DNA of 64,000 bases from an uncultured Bacteroidales bacterium (lineage in GTDB: Bacteria; Bacteroidota; Bacteroidia; Bacteroidales; FEN-979): the NCBI GenBank assembly GCA_903959905.1, contig CAJBYO010000033.1, forward strand, positions 62,001 to 126,000, in the 5' to 3' direction. This document shows positions 27,829 to 36,931 of the stretch, in pieces (within the stretch, counting starts at the first letter, position 1; every line of letters starts with the position of its first letter). The translations under genes were made by a program, and so were the position numbers. Under the pieces are notes generated by a model. The model did no database searches. It was not told the origin of the DNA and saw nothing but the letters and a program-made list of their open reading frames with translations.

Positions 27829-30800
27829 CATAATCCATTGCTTTGCATTCACAAACGCTTCTATCCAGGGAGTTACTTCATCGGTCTTCCGGCTTTCGGC
27901 GTAAAACGGCCATTGCCAGGGAAGGATGGAGTCTTCAAGGTGGGGCATGATGGCGAGGTGACGACCATCAGCTGAGGAGATGCATGCTGCGTCATACTGC
28001 GACCCGTTGGGATTGCCGGGATAGCCGTGATAGCTGAATTTCGCCGGGATGTGATACTGGCTTTCATCTCCCGGGAAATTGAATTTGCCTTCGCCGTGTG
28101 CCACCCAGATGCCCAGTTTTGACCCGGCCAGGGATTTCAGCATGACGGAGTGGTTTTCAAGTATATCCACCCCAACAAACGTGCATTCGTACTTGTGGGA
28201 ATCATTCCACGACATGTGCGGATGCTGATCATGTTGCGGGTAGATCAGGCCGAGTTCCACCAGCAATTGGCAGCCATTGCACACGCCGAGACTGAGGGTG
28301 TCATCCCGTTTGAAGAAGTTGTCAAGGGCCAGCTTTGCCCGTTCATTGTAAAGGAAAGCTCCTGCCCAGCCCTTGGCTGAGCCGAGTACATCGGAGTTGG
28401 AGAATCCGCCTACGAAAGCGATGAGGTTGACGTCTTCAAGATTCTCCCGGCCTGTGATCAGGTCGGTCATGTGGATGTCTTTCACATCAAAACCGGCCAG
28501 GTAAAGTGCCCAGGCCATGTCGCGGTCGCGGTTGACTCCCTTTTCACGGATGATGGCTGCCTTTACACCCGAGGGTGTTCTGCGTTTCGGGTTGATTCCG
28601 AACTGGCTTACCGTTCCAGTGAAATGTTCAGGGAATTTGTAGGTCAGGGGTTGGTTTTTGTAATTTTTGAAACGTTCCAGGGCGAGTTTTTCGCCGGATT
28701 GTTTGCGGTCGAGGAGGTAGGAGGTTTTAAACCAGGTGTCGCGCAGTGAGTTTATATCAAAATTGAAAGAGTTGCTTTGCAGTTTGATGTTGATGACTCG
28801 CTCGTGGGACAATTTGCCGATGGGGATGGCAATGGCATTTTTGAATATTGAATATTGATCAAGGAATTTTGAAGTTTGAAGTTTTTCGCTGGCGCGAATC
28901 TGGATGACTGCGCCGGGGTTTTCGCTGAATAATATTCTGATGGGATCTGCTTCTCCTAAATCGTCAAGGTTCAGGTCCAGTCCGATATTTTCCACAGGGA
29001 AGGTCATTTCCAGCAGGCTGGTGATCAGGCCGCCGGCGGCAACATCATGGCCGGCGAGGATCATGCCATCTTTGATAAGTTGCTGAAGAGACTCAAAAAC
29101 GTTGATAAATCTGGCTGCATCTGTAACATCAGGGGTTTTATCTCCCAGCTGGTTCAATACCTGGGCGAAACTGCTTCCGCCGGGTTCAAAACCGCTGTCA
29201 CCAAAGGGGATGTAGTAAAGTTCCGAATCAAAATCAGGGATTAAATTCGGGCTTACCACCTGCTTCACATCAGAAACTTCACCAACGGCAGAAATGATCA
29301 CGGTTCCGGGAGAGAAGACCACGCTTCCGTCGGGATATTTCTGGGTCATGGAGAGGGAGTCCTTGCCTGTCGGGATGTTGATTCCCAGTGCAATGGCAAA
29401 ATCACTGACGGCTTTTACCGCCGTATAAAGTCTTGCATCCTCACCAGCATTTTTGCAGGGCCACATCCAGTTGGCACTCAGTGAAACGCCTTTTAATCCA
29501 TGTGATAACGGAGCCCATACAAGGTTGGTAAGTGCTTTGGCGATTGCTAACCTTGATCCGGCGGCCGGGTTAATCAGTGCAGCCGCGGGAGCATGGCCCA
29601 ATGACGTGGCAATGCCCTTCAATCCCTGGTAATCAATTGCTGTAACGCCAACGTTGTTAAGCGGGAGCTGGATTGCGCCGCAGGACTGCTGTTTGGCAAT
29701 CTTGCCACTCACGGCACGGTCAACTTTGTTGGTGAGCCAGTCTTTACAGGCAACGGCTTCCAGTTGGAGAATATCGTCGAGGTAGCGTTGAAGTTGGGCT
29801 TTGTTGTAGGCGAGTGACGCGTGATGGGTGACGCGTGACGAGTCGGTGAGGATCGTTTTGGGCGGTTTGCCAAAAAAGTCGGCCAGTTTCAGGTCTATCG
29901 GGCGGATACCGTCGCGGGAGTCTTCAAAGACAAGCTGGTGGTCGCCGGTGGTTTCACCAACCACATACATTGGGGCGCGTTCCCTTTCGGCAATTTCCTG
30001 CAGGAGTTTCACATCTTTTTCACGGATGAGGAGGCCCATACGTTCCTGTGATTCATTGCTGGCGATCTCTTTGGCCGACAGTGTAGGGTCACCGATGGGC
30101 AGTTTGTCAATAAGGATGGTTCCACCTGTGTTTTCAACAAGTTCCGACAGTGAATTGAGATGTCCGCCTGCGCCGTGGTCGTGGATGGAGACGATCGGGT
30201 TGATGTCCATCTCCGTCATGGCACGGACAGCGTTGAATACACGTTTCTGCATCTCGGGGTTTGACCGCTGCACGGCATTGAGCTCGATCGCGTTGCCATA
30301 CTCGCCGGTTGCCACCGACGAAACGGCTCCGCCACCCATGCCGATCCGGTAATTATCTCCGCCAAGAACAACAATCTGCTGCGCTGCCTCTGGTTCGTCC
30401 TTCAGGCTGTCTTCTTTCTTTGCAAAACCAATGCCACCGGCCTGCATGATCACTTTGTCATAGCCAAACATGCGCTCACCGTCATGGTGTTCAAAAGTGA
30501 GGAGGGAACCGCAGATCAGGGGCTGGCCGAATTTGTTTCCAAAGTCACTGGCGCCGTTTGAGGCTTTAACCAGGAGTTCTTCCGGGGTTTTGTAGAGCCA
30601 CGGGCGGGGTGGAATGCTTTGTTCCCAGGAGCGGCCACCGTCAAACCTTGGATAGGAGGTCATGTACACGGCAGTTCCCGCCATGGGGATACTCCCCTTC
30701 CCTCCGGCCATACGGTCGCGGATCTCGCCACCTGAACCTGTTGCAGCGCCATTAAAAGGCTCTACTGTTGTCGGGAAATTATGAGTCTCCGCCTTAAGCG

Positions 30801-31587
30801 ATATAACTGATTTGATATCTTTAATGGTGAAAAAATCTGCTACATTCTGCTTATCCGGGGCGAATTGCTCCATCTCCGGACCGAGAATAAAAGCAACATT
30901 ATCTTTATAGGCTGAAACGAGAAAATTGGGATGCGCTTTGGCCGTTTGCCTGATCATGTCAAAAAGCGAATCGTTCATCTCTTTGCCATCAATAATGAAG
31001 GTACCGTTAAATATTTTATGCCTGCAATGCTCTGAATTCACCTGAGAAAATCCAAACACTTCGCTGTCTGTCAATTCCCTGCCAATCTTCTGACTCATCC
31101 CGATGAGATATTCAATCTCCTCGCTGCTCAGTGCCAGTCCTTCCTTTTTGTTAAATGCAGCAATATCGTCAATGAACAGAACCGGCTCAGGCTCATGAAT
31201 AATGTGAAAGATCTCCTGGCCGAGACCGTGGTAAATGCGCTGGAGCATGGGATCAAATGGAATTACAAGTGACAAGTGACGAGTGACGGGTAACCCATCA
31301 TTTGTCATTTGTAAATTGTCATTCGTCATTTGTAATTTGTCAATTACAAATTCCTCAATCCTCACAATCCCCAGTATCCCCATGTTCTGCGTAATCTCCA
31401 CGGCATTCGTGCTCCACGGGGTGATCATCTCCCGCCGGGGGCCAACGAACGTTCCTGCTAAAACAGGTTCGGCGATGCACTCCGCACCGCCGAACAACCA
31501 GTTTAGCTTCTCAATGTCTTTAGCGCCAGGTTTCTCATGGCTCTCCACGGCATAATAATTCGCGGAATTCTTAAAAAATGTTATCAT
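27799..31587 (-). CDS. purL: Phosphoribosylformylglycinamidine synthase
   Basis: A 1262-residue single-chain FGAM synthase (purine synthesis step 4), near the usual ~1300. The N-terminal PurS-like region is followed by two AIR-synthase-type halves (SEHCRHKIFNGTF, KAETHNFPTTVEPFNGA, DHGAGGHLNSL, GKDSLSMTQKYPDG). The C-terminal glutaminase has the nucleophile in LGVCNGCQLLVELG and His/Glu in WVAHGEGKF. Three internal segments (residues about 81-109, 581-592 and 901-915) and the last nine residues are read from short repeats. The frame is intact and catalytic motifs are unaffected. Confidence 0.95.
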   Translation of the reverse strand: MITFFKNSANYYAVESHEKPGAKDIEKLNWLFGGAECIAEPVLAGTFVGPRREMITPWSTNAVEITQNMGILGIVRIEEFVIDKLQMTNDNLQMTNDGLPVTRHLSLVIPFDPMLQRIYHGLGQEIFHIIHEPEPVLFIDDIAAFNKKEGLALSSEEIEYLIGMSQKIGRELTDSEVFGFSQVNSEHCRHKIFNGTFIIDGKEMNDSLFDMIRQTAKAHPNFLVSAYKDNVAFILGPEMEQFAPDKQNVADFFTIKDIKSVISLKAETHNFPTTVEPFNGAATGSGGEIRDRMAGGKGSIPMAGTAVYMTSYPRFDGGRSWEQSIPPRPWLYKTPEELLVKASNGASDFGNKFGQPLICGSLLTFEHHDGERMFGYDKVIMQAGGIGFAKKEDSLKDEPEAAQQIVVLGGDNYRIGMGGGAVSSVATGEYGNAIELNAVQRSNPEMQKRVFNAVRAMTEMDINPIVSIHDHGAGGHLNSLSELVENTGGTILIDKLPIGDPTLSAKEIASNESQERMGLLIREKDVKLLQEIAERERAPMYVVGETTGDHQLVFEDSRDGIRPIDLKLADFFGKPPKTILTDSSRVTHHASLAYNKAQLQRYLDDILQLEAVACKDWLTNKVDRAVSGKIAKQQSCGAIQLPLNNVGVTAIDYQGLKGIATSLGHAPAAALINPAAGSRLAIAKALTNLVWAPLSHGLKGVSLSANWMWPCKNAGEDARLYTAVKAVSDFAIALGINIPTGKDSLSMTQKYPDGSVVFSPGTVIISAVGEVSDVKQVVSPNLIPDFDSELYYIPFGDSGFEPGGSSFAQVLNQLGDKTPDVTDAARFINVFESLQQLIKDGMILAGHDVAAGGLITSLLEMTFPVENIGLDLNLDDLGEADPIRILFSENPGAVIQIRASEKLQTSKFLDQYSIFKNAIAIPIGKLSHERVINIKLQSNSFNFDINSLRDTWFKTSYLLDRKQSGEKLALERFKNYKNQPLTYKFPEHFTGTVSQFGINPKRRTPSGVKAAIIREKGVNRDRDMAWALYLAGFDVKDIHMTDLITGRENLEDVNLIAFVGGFSNSDVLGSAKGWAGAFLYNERAKLALDNFFKRDDTLSLGVCNGCQLLVELGLIYPQHDQHPHMSWNDSHKYECTFVGVDILENHSVMLKSLAGSKLGIWVAHGEGKFNFPGDESQYHIPAKFSYHGYPGNPNGSQYDAACISSADGRHLAIMPHLEDSILPWQWPFYAESRKTDEVTPWIEAFVNAKQWIMEMQNVKCKM
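28841..28885. repeat. AATATTGAA-type repeat in frame inside purL
   Basis: Contains TTGAATATTGAATATTG followed by AAGGAATTTTGAAGTTTGAAG. The same elements in the same order make up the sdhA-sdhB spacer. On the minus strand it encodes LQTSKFLDQYSIFKN in PurL. Confidence 0.75.
29814..29846. repeat. GTGACNN heptamers in frame inside purL
   Basis: Four 7-base units (GTGACGC, GTGATGG, GTGACGC, GTGACGA) plus flanks. On the minus strand they encode about a dozen residues (DSSRVTHHASLA) between the two synthase halves. Confidence 0.85.
31262..31347. repeat. Heptamer hairpin in frame inside purL
   Basis: The left arm is three to four AAGTGAC/GAGTGAC units (31262-31290). The right arm (31297-31347) is about seven inverse units such as TTTGTCA and TTCGTCA. 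Together they can fold on themselves. On the minus strand the segment encodes PurL residues 81-109, including the internal repeat LQMTND-N-LQMTND. Confidence 0.88.
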
Positions 31588-31659
31588 ATGTCCTTTACAA
31601 ATCAGAAATGTAACATATTATTCTCACGCAAGCTAACAACCATTTCGCTATTTCGCTGC

Positions 31660-32595
31660 TTATGTACCTAAAAACCTCTCCGCCTCAATAGCCGCCATAC
31701 ATCCCGTTCCTGCAGCCGTAACTGCCTGACGGTAATGATGGTCCTGAACATCTCCGGCAGCAAAAATGCCTTCAACGCTGGTTTGAGTTGTTCCGGGTTT
31801 GGTTTTGATGTAACTCATGTCGTCCAGCTCAAGCTGACCCTCGAACAGTTCTGTGTTTGGTTTGTGCCCGATGGCAACAAAAAATCCCATCACATTGATA
31901 TCTCTCGACTCGCCTGTTTTCACATTGCGGACACGAACACCCGTCACGCCGCTCTCATCTCCGAGAACCTGCTCTGGAGCGCTGTCCCAAACCATTTCAA
32001 TATTTTGAGTGTTGAGCACTTTGTGCTGCATGGCCTTTGAAGCCCTGAGTTCGCCGCGGCGATGGATCATATATACTTTTTTGCAGAGTTTGGCAAGGTA
32101 TGTAGCCTCTTCAGCAGCGGTATCGCCTCCGCCAACAATGGCCACCTCCTGTCCCCTGTAAAAGAACCCGTCGCAAGTTGCACAGCCGGATACGCCCATG
32201 CCCATGAATTTTTTCTCCGATTCCATGCCCAGCCATTTGGCAGAGGCCCCGGTGGCGATGATCACCGTATCGGCAGCCACTGTTTTGCCGTCGTCGGCCT
32301 TTACGATAAACGGCCGTTTTGAAAAATCAACTTCGGTCACAACGCCAAAACGCACATCTGTGCCAAACCGCTCGACCTGCTGTTTGAAATCTTCCATCAT
32401 TTCCGGGCCGGTGATCCCTTTCGGGTAGCCGGGAAAATTCTCAACTTCAGTGGTTATTGTTAGTTGTCCTCCGGGTTGCATACCCTGGTAAATGACCGGT
32501 TTAAGGTCTGCCCTGGCAGCATAAATAGCGGCTGTGTAGCCTGCCGGGCCGGATCCAATGATCAGGCAGCGGACTGTTTCCATGTTTTCACTCAT
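31660..32595 (-). CDS. trxB: Thioredoxin reductase
   Basis: A 311-residue flavoenzyme that passes electrons from NADPH to thioredoxin. FAD motif IIGSGPAGYTAAIYAARA, redox-active CATC within GCATCDGFFYRG near residue 138, NADPH motif VAIVGGGDTAAEEA with HRRGELRASK downstream, and the closing GIFAAGDVQD. The length is normal. Confidence 0.96.
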   Translation of the reverse strand: MSENMETVRCLIIGSGPAGYTAAIYAARADLKPVIYQGMQPGGQLTITTEVENFPGYPKGITGPEMMEDFKQQVERFGTDVRFGVVTEVDFSKRPFIVKADDGKTVAADTVIIATGASAKWLGMESEKKFMGMGVSGCATCDGFFYRGQEVAIVGGGDTAAEEATYLAKLCKKVYMIHRRGELRASKAMQHKVLNTQNIEMVWDSAPEQVLGDESGVTGVRVRNVKTGESRDINVMGFFVAIGHKPNTELFEGQLELDDMSYIKTKPGTTQTSVEGIFAAGDVQDHHYRQAVTAAGTGCMAAIEAERFLGT

Positions 32596-32613
32596 AAATC
32601 AGGTTTTGAACTG

Positions 32614-32621
32614 CAAAAGTA
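32614..32621 (-). promoter_or_regulatory. Candidate -7 box for trxB
   Basis: Read on the minus strand this is TACTTTTG, 18 bases before the trxB start codon. A TTG about 23 bases further upstream could serve as -33 box. Confidence 0.5.
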
Positions 32622-32641
32622 AGAAAATTCAGTGAACCGGA

Positions 32642-33895
32642 CTACAATGACTTTCTCCTTACCGGCATGGTCATGCACCTTGCACCACCGCCTCCGCGTG
32701 CCAGTTCACTCCCTTCAATGGCAATAACACATTTCTTGAAATCGCTGATATCAGTGTGGCATTTGATGATTGATTTGGCCTTGATGATCTCAAAGCCATG
32801 TTTTGACAATTCATCAAGTGTGTAGGTATTCCGCGCATAACCGATCACCTTCCCGGGTGCAATGGCGAAAAAATTGGCTCCCGAGTGCCATTGCTCACGC
32901 TGCTGGGTCCACGGATCAGCAGTACCACCACAGATCACCGGCTCAAGGTCAAAACCAAGTTTGTTCAACGCCACCACAAGGTTTTCTTCATTGAAGATGG
33001 AAACCACTTTTCCATGTTCAACGATGATGTGAACTGTTTGCAGCCTGTTTGGCTTGAGGATGACAGGTTCATATACCATGCATTTGTTGTGGTCGAGCAG
33101 GGTAAACACCATGTCAAGGTGGATAAAGGATTCCGGTTTTGAAGGAAGCTCCTGCACCAGGATGTGCTTTGACAGTTTCTCTTTCCTGTACCATTCCAGC
33201 AGGAAATCAATACCTTGTGAGGTTGTTCGGGTTCCTGTACCAACAAGCAGAACATCTTCCCTGGCTACGATAACATCACCGCCTTCAATGGTTATACTGG
33301 CATTCTGAGGCCAGTGAACAGGGTTCAATGTTTCAACGCCGAACCCGGGATGATGCCTGAATATGCTGTCCATGATGATTGATTCACGCTCCCTGACAAC
33401 GCTGGCCATTTTTGAAATAAGCACCTTGTTGGAGAGGCAAACAGCTGAATCGCGCATGAAAAAGAAGTTATGCAGCGGCATCAGCTCATAACGCCCTTTA
33501 TTCAGGAATTTGGTCAGGTTGTCCTTCTCCATCAATACACCTTCAATCAGGGCTTTTGAGAGTTCTGCAGGCAGAAGGTCAAGCAACCGGTCGCAGATGC
33601 CTTCTGTGTTCTCATTCCGGCAGATGCTGCTGATCAGTTCTTCCTTTGCTTCAGGCTGCTCAATGACCTCTGTCAGCAGGTCCCGCACTTCAAAAGTTTT
33701 TGAAACTTTAGATAAGACACCATGCAGCTGGCTGTATTCCGAAAGGCCAATGTTGAGGTTGAGAATGTCACTGTAAAGAGCTCTCTCTGCTGTTTCAGGG
33801 GTCATGTTCTCTACTTCTGCCCCGGGTGTATGGATGATCACCGTCTCGAGTTCACCAATTTCCGAACGAACATCAACGGTATGTTTTTGTAACAT
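32642..33895 (-). CDS. arcA: Arginine deiminase
   Basis: A 417-residue guanidino-modifying enzyme that hydrolyses arginine to citrulline and ammonia. Conserved parts: N-terminal EIGELETVIIHTPG, FMRDSAVCL (substrate Asp), IEGGDVIV, HLDMVFTLLD (catalytic His) and the C-terminal GGGGARCMTMP with the nucleophilic Cys. No arcB or arcC is adjacent. The ornithine aminotransferase 3 kb away is the nearest related function. Confidence 0.94.
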   Translation of the reverse strand: MLQKHTVDVRSEIGELETVIIHTPGAEVENMTPETAERALYSDILNLNIGLSEYSQLHGVLSKVSKTFEVRDLLTEVIEQPEAKEELISSICRNENTEGICDRLLDLLPAELSKALIEGVLMEKDNLTKFLNKGRYELMPLHNFFFMRDSAVCLSNKVLISKMASVVRERESIIMDSIFRHHPGFGVETLNPVHWPQNASITIEGGDVIVAREDVLLVGTGTRTTSQGIDFLLEWYRKEKLSKHILVQELPSKPESFIHLDMVFTLLDHNKCMVYEPVILKPNRLQTVHIIVEHGKVVSIFNEENLVVALNKLGFDLEPVICGGTADPWTQQREQWHSGANFFAIAPGKVIGYARNTYTLDELSKHGFEIIKAKSIIKCHTDISDFKKCVIAIEGSELARGGGGARCMTMPVRRKSL

Positions 33896-33912
33896 ATGCT
33901 GTGATTTTTGTG

Positions 33913-33920
33913 CAAAATTA
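33913..33920 (-). promoter_or_regulatory. Candidate -7 box for arcA
   Basis: The minus strand reads TAATTTTG here, 17 bases before the arcA start. No clear -33 element. Confidence 0.4.
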
Positions 33921-34008
33921 CGATTTCCGGTGGTGGTTAGTACTTTTAATGGTTAACCAACAGGTTATCAGTACAATTAAAAACTAATATGGCGCATTGG
34001 ACCTTATG

Positions 34009-34140
34009 ACCCCATCCCCCTGCCCTCTTCCCCAAAAAGGGAAGGGGAGGTTCGCTTTTCCAGCATTCTCCCGAAATTACCCCGCTTCGTTTAGTAGTTC
34101 ATCCTCCCCTCCCTTTTTGGGGAGGGGCCGGGGGTGGGGT
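34009..34140. repeat. Long C/G-rich inverted repeat
   Basis: The left arm (about 34009-34050, CCCCATCCCCCTGCCC... ending in AAAAAGGGAAGGGGAGG) and right arm (about 34100-34140) pair over roughly 40 bases with few mismatches. Each arm also contains its own smaller hairpin. It lies between the divergent arcA and ABC exporter genes. The same sequence type occurs inside ubiD at 42140-42180. Confidence 0.88.
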
Positions 34141-34154
34141 ATACACTTTTGCGG

Positions 34155-34162
34155 TACCTTTG
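34155..34162 (+). promoter_or_regulatory. Candidate -7 box for the ABC exporter gene
   Basis: TACCTTTG fits TAnnTTTG, 27 bases before the start codon, just outside the large inverted repeat. An AGAAGGAGAAAG Shine-Dalgarno-like run follows. Confidence 0.45.
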
Positions 34163-34189
34163 CACCGAATATAGAAGGAGAAAGCATTC

Positions 34190-35959
34190 ATGGAAGTCCC
34201 CAAACAGAAAATAACCATTTCCGGACTACGGAAACTGATCAAATTATACAGTTATATAAAGCCCTATAAATATGAATATGCCCTGGGCATACTGTTCCTG
34301 CTGGGTTCCAGCGGGGCAAGCCTGGTTTTCCCGAAACTCCTGGGGCAACTAGTTGACTTGGGTAACCAGGGAAAACTCGCACAGGAAATCAACCGCATCG
34401 CCCTGATCCTGGTGGGCGTACTGGTCGCACAGTCGGTTTTTTCCTATTTCCGGATCTATGTTTTTGTGCATGTCACCGAAAAGACCCTGGCCGACCTTCG
34501 CCAGAGCACGTTCAATCACCTGATCAGGCTGCCAATGAAGTTTTTTCAGCACCGCCGCGTTGGCGAACTCAACAGCAGGATATCCTCGGATATCACCCTC
34601 CTTCAGGATGCCCTGACCAGCACCCTTGCTGAATTTCTCCGCCAGCTCATCATCATCATCGGGGGGATCAGTCTGCTGATGTATACATCCTTCAAACTTA
34701 CGCTGTTCATGCTTGCTATTGTGCCGGTGATCATGATCCTGGTTGTTTTCTTTGGGAAATACATCCGAAAGTTAAGTAAGCAGGCACAAAGCCAGGTGGC
34801 CGATTCCAATACCATTGTGGAGGAGACCCTGCAGGGTATCCAGAGTGTGAAATCATTTACGAACGAATTTTTTGAGATGGCCCGTTACCGTGGAAAGACA
34901 CTTGAAATTGCCGATACCGGCATCAAAAACGGAAAATTGCGCGGTGCATTCTCCTCCTTTACCATCTTGGGATTGTTCGGTGCCATGGTTGCCGTAATCT
35001 GGAAAGGTGCGGCGTTACTTGCTGCCGGAGAACTTGCCACCGGTGAGTTGTTCTCGTTCGTCATCTATTCCATGTTTATCGGCGGTACCATCGGCGGTAT
35101 GGCGGATGTATTCAGCCGGGTGCAGAAATTCATCGGGGCTACAGAAGACCTGCTGGAGATCTTCAATGAACCGGTGGAACCTGTAGAAGAAATTACTTCT
35201 TTGCTGCCGGAGCAGGTACTTCGCGGCTCCATCAGGTTTGATCACATCAGCTTTCATTACCCTACCCGGCCTGAGATGCAGGTGCTCACCGATATAAGTG
35301 TCACCATCAGGCCTGACACGCTGGTAGCCCTTGTGGGCCCCAGTGGCGCAGGAAAATCAACATTTGTTTCCCTGTTACTCCGGCTTTACGACCCGGTTGA
35401 AGGAAAAATCCTCTTCGATGAGCGCGATCACCTGGACATTTCCATCTCCGCCCTGCGCAGCCAGATGGCCATTGTACCGCAGGATATCTTCCTTTTCGGC
35501 GGCACCATCCGTGAAAATATAGACTACGGAAAAACAGGTGCAACGGAAGCCATGATTGAGGATGCTGCAAGGAAGGCCAACGCCTGGGAATTTATCAGCT
35601 TGTTCCCTGAAGGGTTGAACACGCTGGTGGGTGAACGGGGCACGCAGTTGTCAGGTGGACAGCGCCAACGTATTGCCATTGCCCGGGCCGTGCTGAAAGA
35701 CCCTAAAATCCTGATCCTTGATGAAGCCACCTCTTCGCTTGACTCGGAATCAGAACGGCTGGTGCAGGATGCGCTGGAAAAGCTGATGAAAGGGCGTACC
35801 TCCATCGTGATCGCCCATCGGTTGTCAACCATCCGACAGGCGGATCACATCATTGTTCTGGATAACGGAAAGATTGTTGAGCAGGGAACTCACGAAGAAC
35901 TTATACAGGTAGCAGACGGACTGTACCGGAACCTTAGCGGGTTGCAGTTTGCCGGATAA
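34190..35959 (+). CDS. ABC exporter with fused membrane and ATPase domains (MsbA-like)
   Basis: A 589-residue half-transporter. Six membrane helices cover about residues 20-310. The ATPase domain has Walker A VGPSGAGKST near residue 383, a Q-loop IVPQDIFLF, signature LSGGQRQRIAIARA, Walker B ILILDEATSSLDSES and the H-loop VIAHRLST. It would act as a homodimer, probably on lipids, lipid A or a drug-like molecule; the substrate cannot be settled from sequence. It has good Shine-Dalgarno spacing. Confidence 0.92.
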   Translation: MEVPKQKITISGLRKLIKLYSYIKPYKYEYALGILFLLGSSGASLVFPKLLGQLVDLGNQGKLAQEINRIALILVGVLVAQSVFSYFRIYVFVHVTEKTLADLRQSTFNHLIRLPMKFFQHRRVGELNSRISSDITLLQDALTSTLAEFLRQLIIIIGGISLLMYTSFKLTLFMLAIVPVIMILVVFFGKYIRKLSKQAQSQVADSNTIVEETLQGIQSVKSFTNEFFEMARYRGKTLEIADTGIKNGKLRGAFSSFTILGLFGAMVAVIWKGAALLAAGELATGELFSFVIYSMFIGGTIGGMADVFSRVQKFIGATEDLLEIFNEPVEPVEEITSLLPEQVLRGSIRFDHISFHYPTRPEMQVLTDISVTIRPDTLVALVGPSGAGKSTFVSLLLRLYDPVEGKILFDERDHLDISISALRSQMAIVPQDIFLFGGTIRENIDYGKTGATEAMIEDAARKANAWEFISLFPEGLNTLVGERGTQLSGGQRQRIAIARAVLKDPKILILDEATSSLDSESERLVQDALEKLMKGRTSIVIAHRLSTIRQADHIIVLDNGKIVEQGTHEELIQVADGLYRNLSGLQFAG

Positions 35960-35993
35960 ATGACAGGAATAAAAAAAATATTACCTTCGTATC

Positions 35994-36296
35994 ATGTCAG
36001 AAAAACTTAAACCTGTCTTTAACAAGCGCATTTTCTGGGATGTCAATTTTGAGAACCTGGACTATGACCTGCGCGCCAATTTTGTCATTGAGCGGGTGTT
36101 TGAACGTGGCGATGTGGACGATATCCGCCAGTGCCGCCGATATTACGGAGATGAAAAGGTGACCCAGGCCTTGTTGAATGCGAAATACCTTCCTCTTCAT
36201 ACCATTCATTTTGCCAGCGCAATCATTGATAAACCATTGAACGAATTCAGATGTTACATACTGAGACAGTTGAACCCGGGGCTTTTTCCTTACTGA
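35994..36296 (+). CDS. DUF6922-like protein, likely antitoxin partner
   Basis: A 100-residue protein. RIFWDVNFENLDYDLRANFVI and the later KYLPLHTIHFASAI match the small protein usually found in front of AbiEii-type nucleotidyltransferases in Bacteroidota. Its end overlaps the next gene by 46 bases, a coupling typical of toxin-antitoxin pairs. The antitoxin role is inferred from that context. Confidence 0.75.
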   Translation: MSEKLKPVFNKRIFWDVNFENLDYDLRANFVIERVFERGDVDDIRQCRRYYGDEKVTQALLNAKYLPLHTIHFASAIIDKPLNEFRCYILRQLNPGLFPY

Positions 36297-36877
36297 AACA
36301 GTTGATGGCCATGCCGGTACTACAACCATTTTCATTGGTTGGCGGTACTGCTTTATCGCTCAGATACGGTCACCGAAGTTCGGTTGATCTTGATCTGTTC
36401 TACCACGAAAAATTTAATCATGACGAGATTATCCATGAATTAGCATCTGCGTTCGGCAATGATTTTGAATATAAACAACAACACACCCAATTCGGGATAT
36501 TCTGCTTTATAAATAATGTCAAAGTTGATTTTGTCTATTTCCCTCACAAGCCCATATCAACGTTTGAGATTGTTGAAAAAATCAGGTTTTACCGTGATGC
36601 TGATATTGCCGCAATGAAAATCCAGGCAATACTTGGAAGGGCAAAGAAAAAGGATTTCTGGGACCTGCATGAATTATTGCAACATTATTCTTTGCAGCAA
36701 ATCATGGACTGGCACAAACAAAAATATCCGACACAGATGCTTGCGATAAGTATTCCGCATGCGATTACTTACTTTGTAGATGCAGAGGAAACCGAAAAAC
36801 CGGTCAGTTTCAAAAACCAAACCTGGCCAGCCATAAAAAAAGGAATCCAGAAAGCCGTACGCGACTACCTGAGTTAA
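36251..36877 (+). CDS. AbiEii/AbiGii-type nucleotidyltransferase toxin
   Basis: A 208-residue protein with the nucleotidyltransferase core LVGGTALSLRYGHRSSVDLD, which holds the GG(S/T) and D-x-D metal-binding pattern, and a later VKVDFVYFPH with the third acidic residue. Proteins of this family are toxins of type IV-like abortive-infection systems or tRNA-modifying toxins (MenT). DIAAMKIQAILGRAKKKDFWDL is the family's second conserved block. The overlap with the small upstream gene supports a two-gene module. Confidence 0.85.
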   Translation: MLHTETVEPGAFSLLKQLMAMPVLQPFSLVGGTALSLRYGHRSSVDLDLFYHEKFNHDEIIHELASAFGNDFEYKQQHTQFGIFCFINNVKVDFVYFPHKPISTFEIVEKIRFYRDADIAAMKIQAILGRAKKKDFWDLHELLQHYSLQQIMDWHKQKYPTQMLAISIPHAITYFVDAEETEKPVSFKNQTWPAIKKGIQKAVRDYLS

Positions 36878-36931
36878 AAGAAATGTAAGTGGTGAGCGCC
36901 AAAGGCCACTCACCACTCACAACTCATCAAC

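Noticed and set aside
27799-31587. Frameshifted or decayed purL
   Set aside because: Despite inserted segments, the frame is continuous and all catalytic motifs are present.
34009-34140. Bidirectional terminator
   Set aside because: It lies between divergent genes, not after gene ends, and lacks a U-tract. It is better seen as a repeat element.
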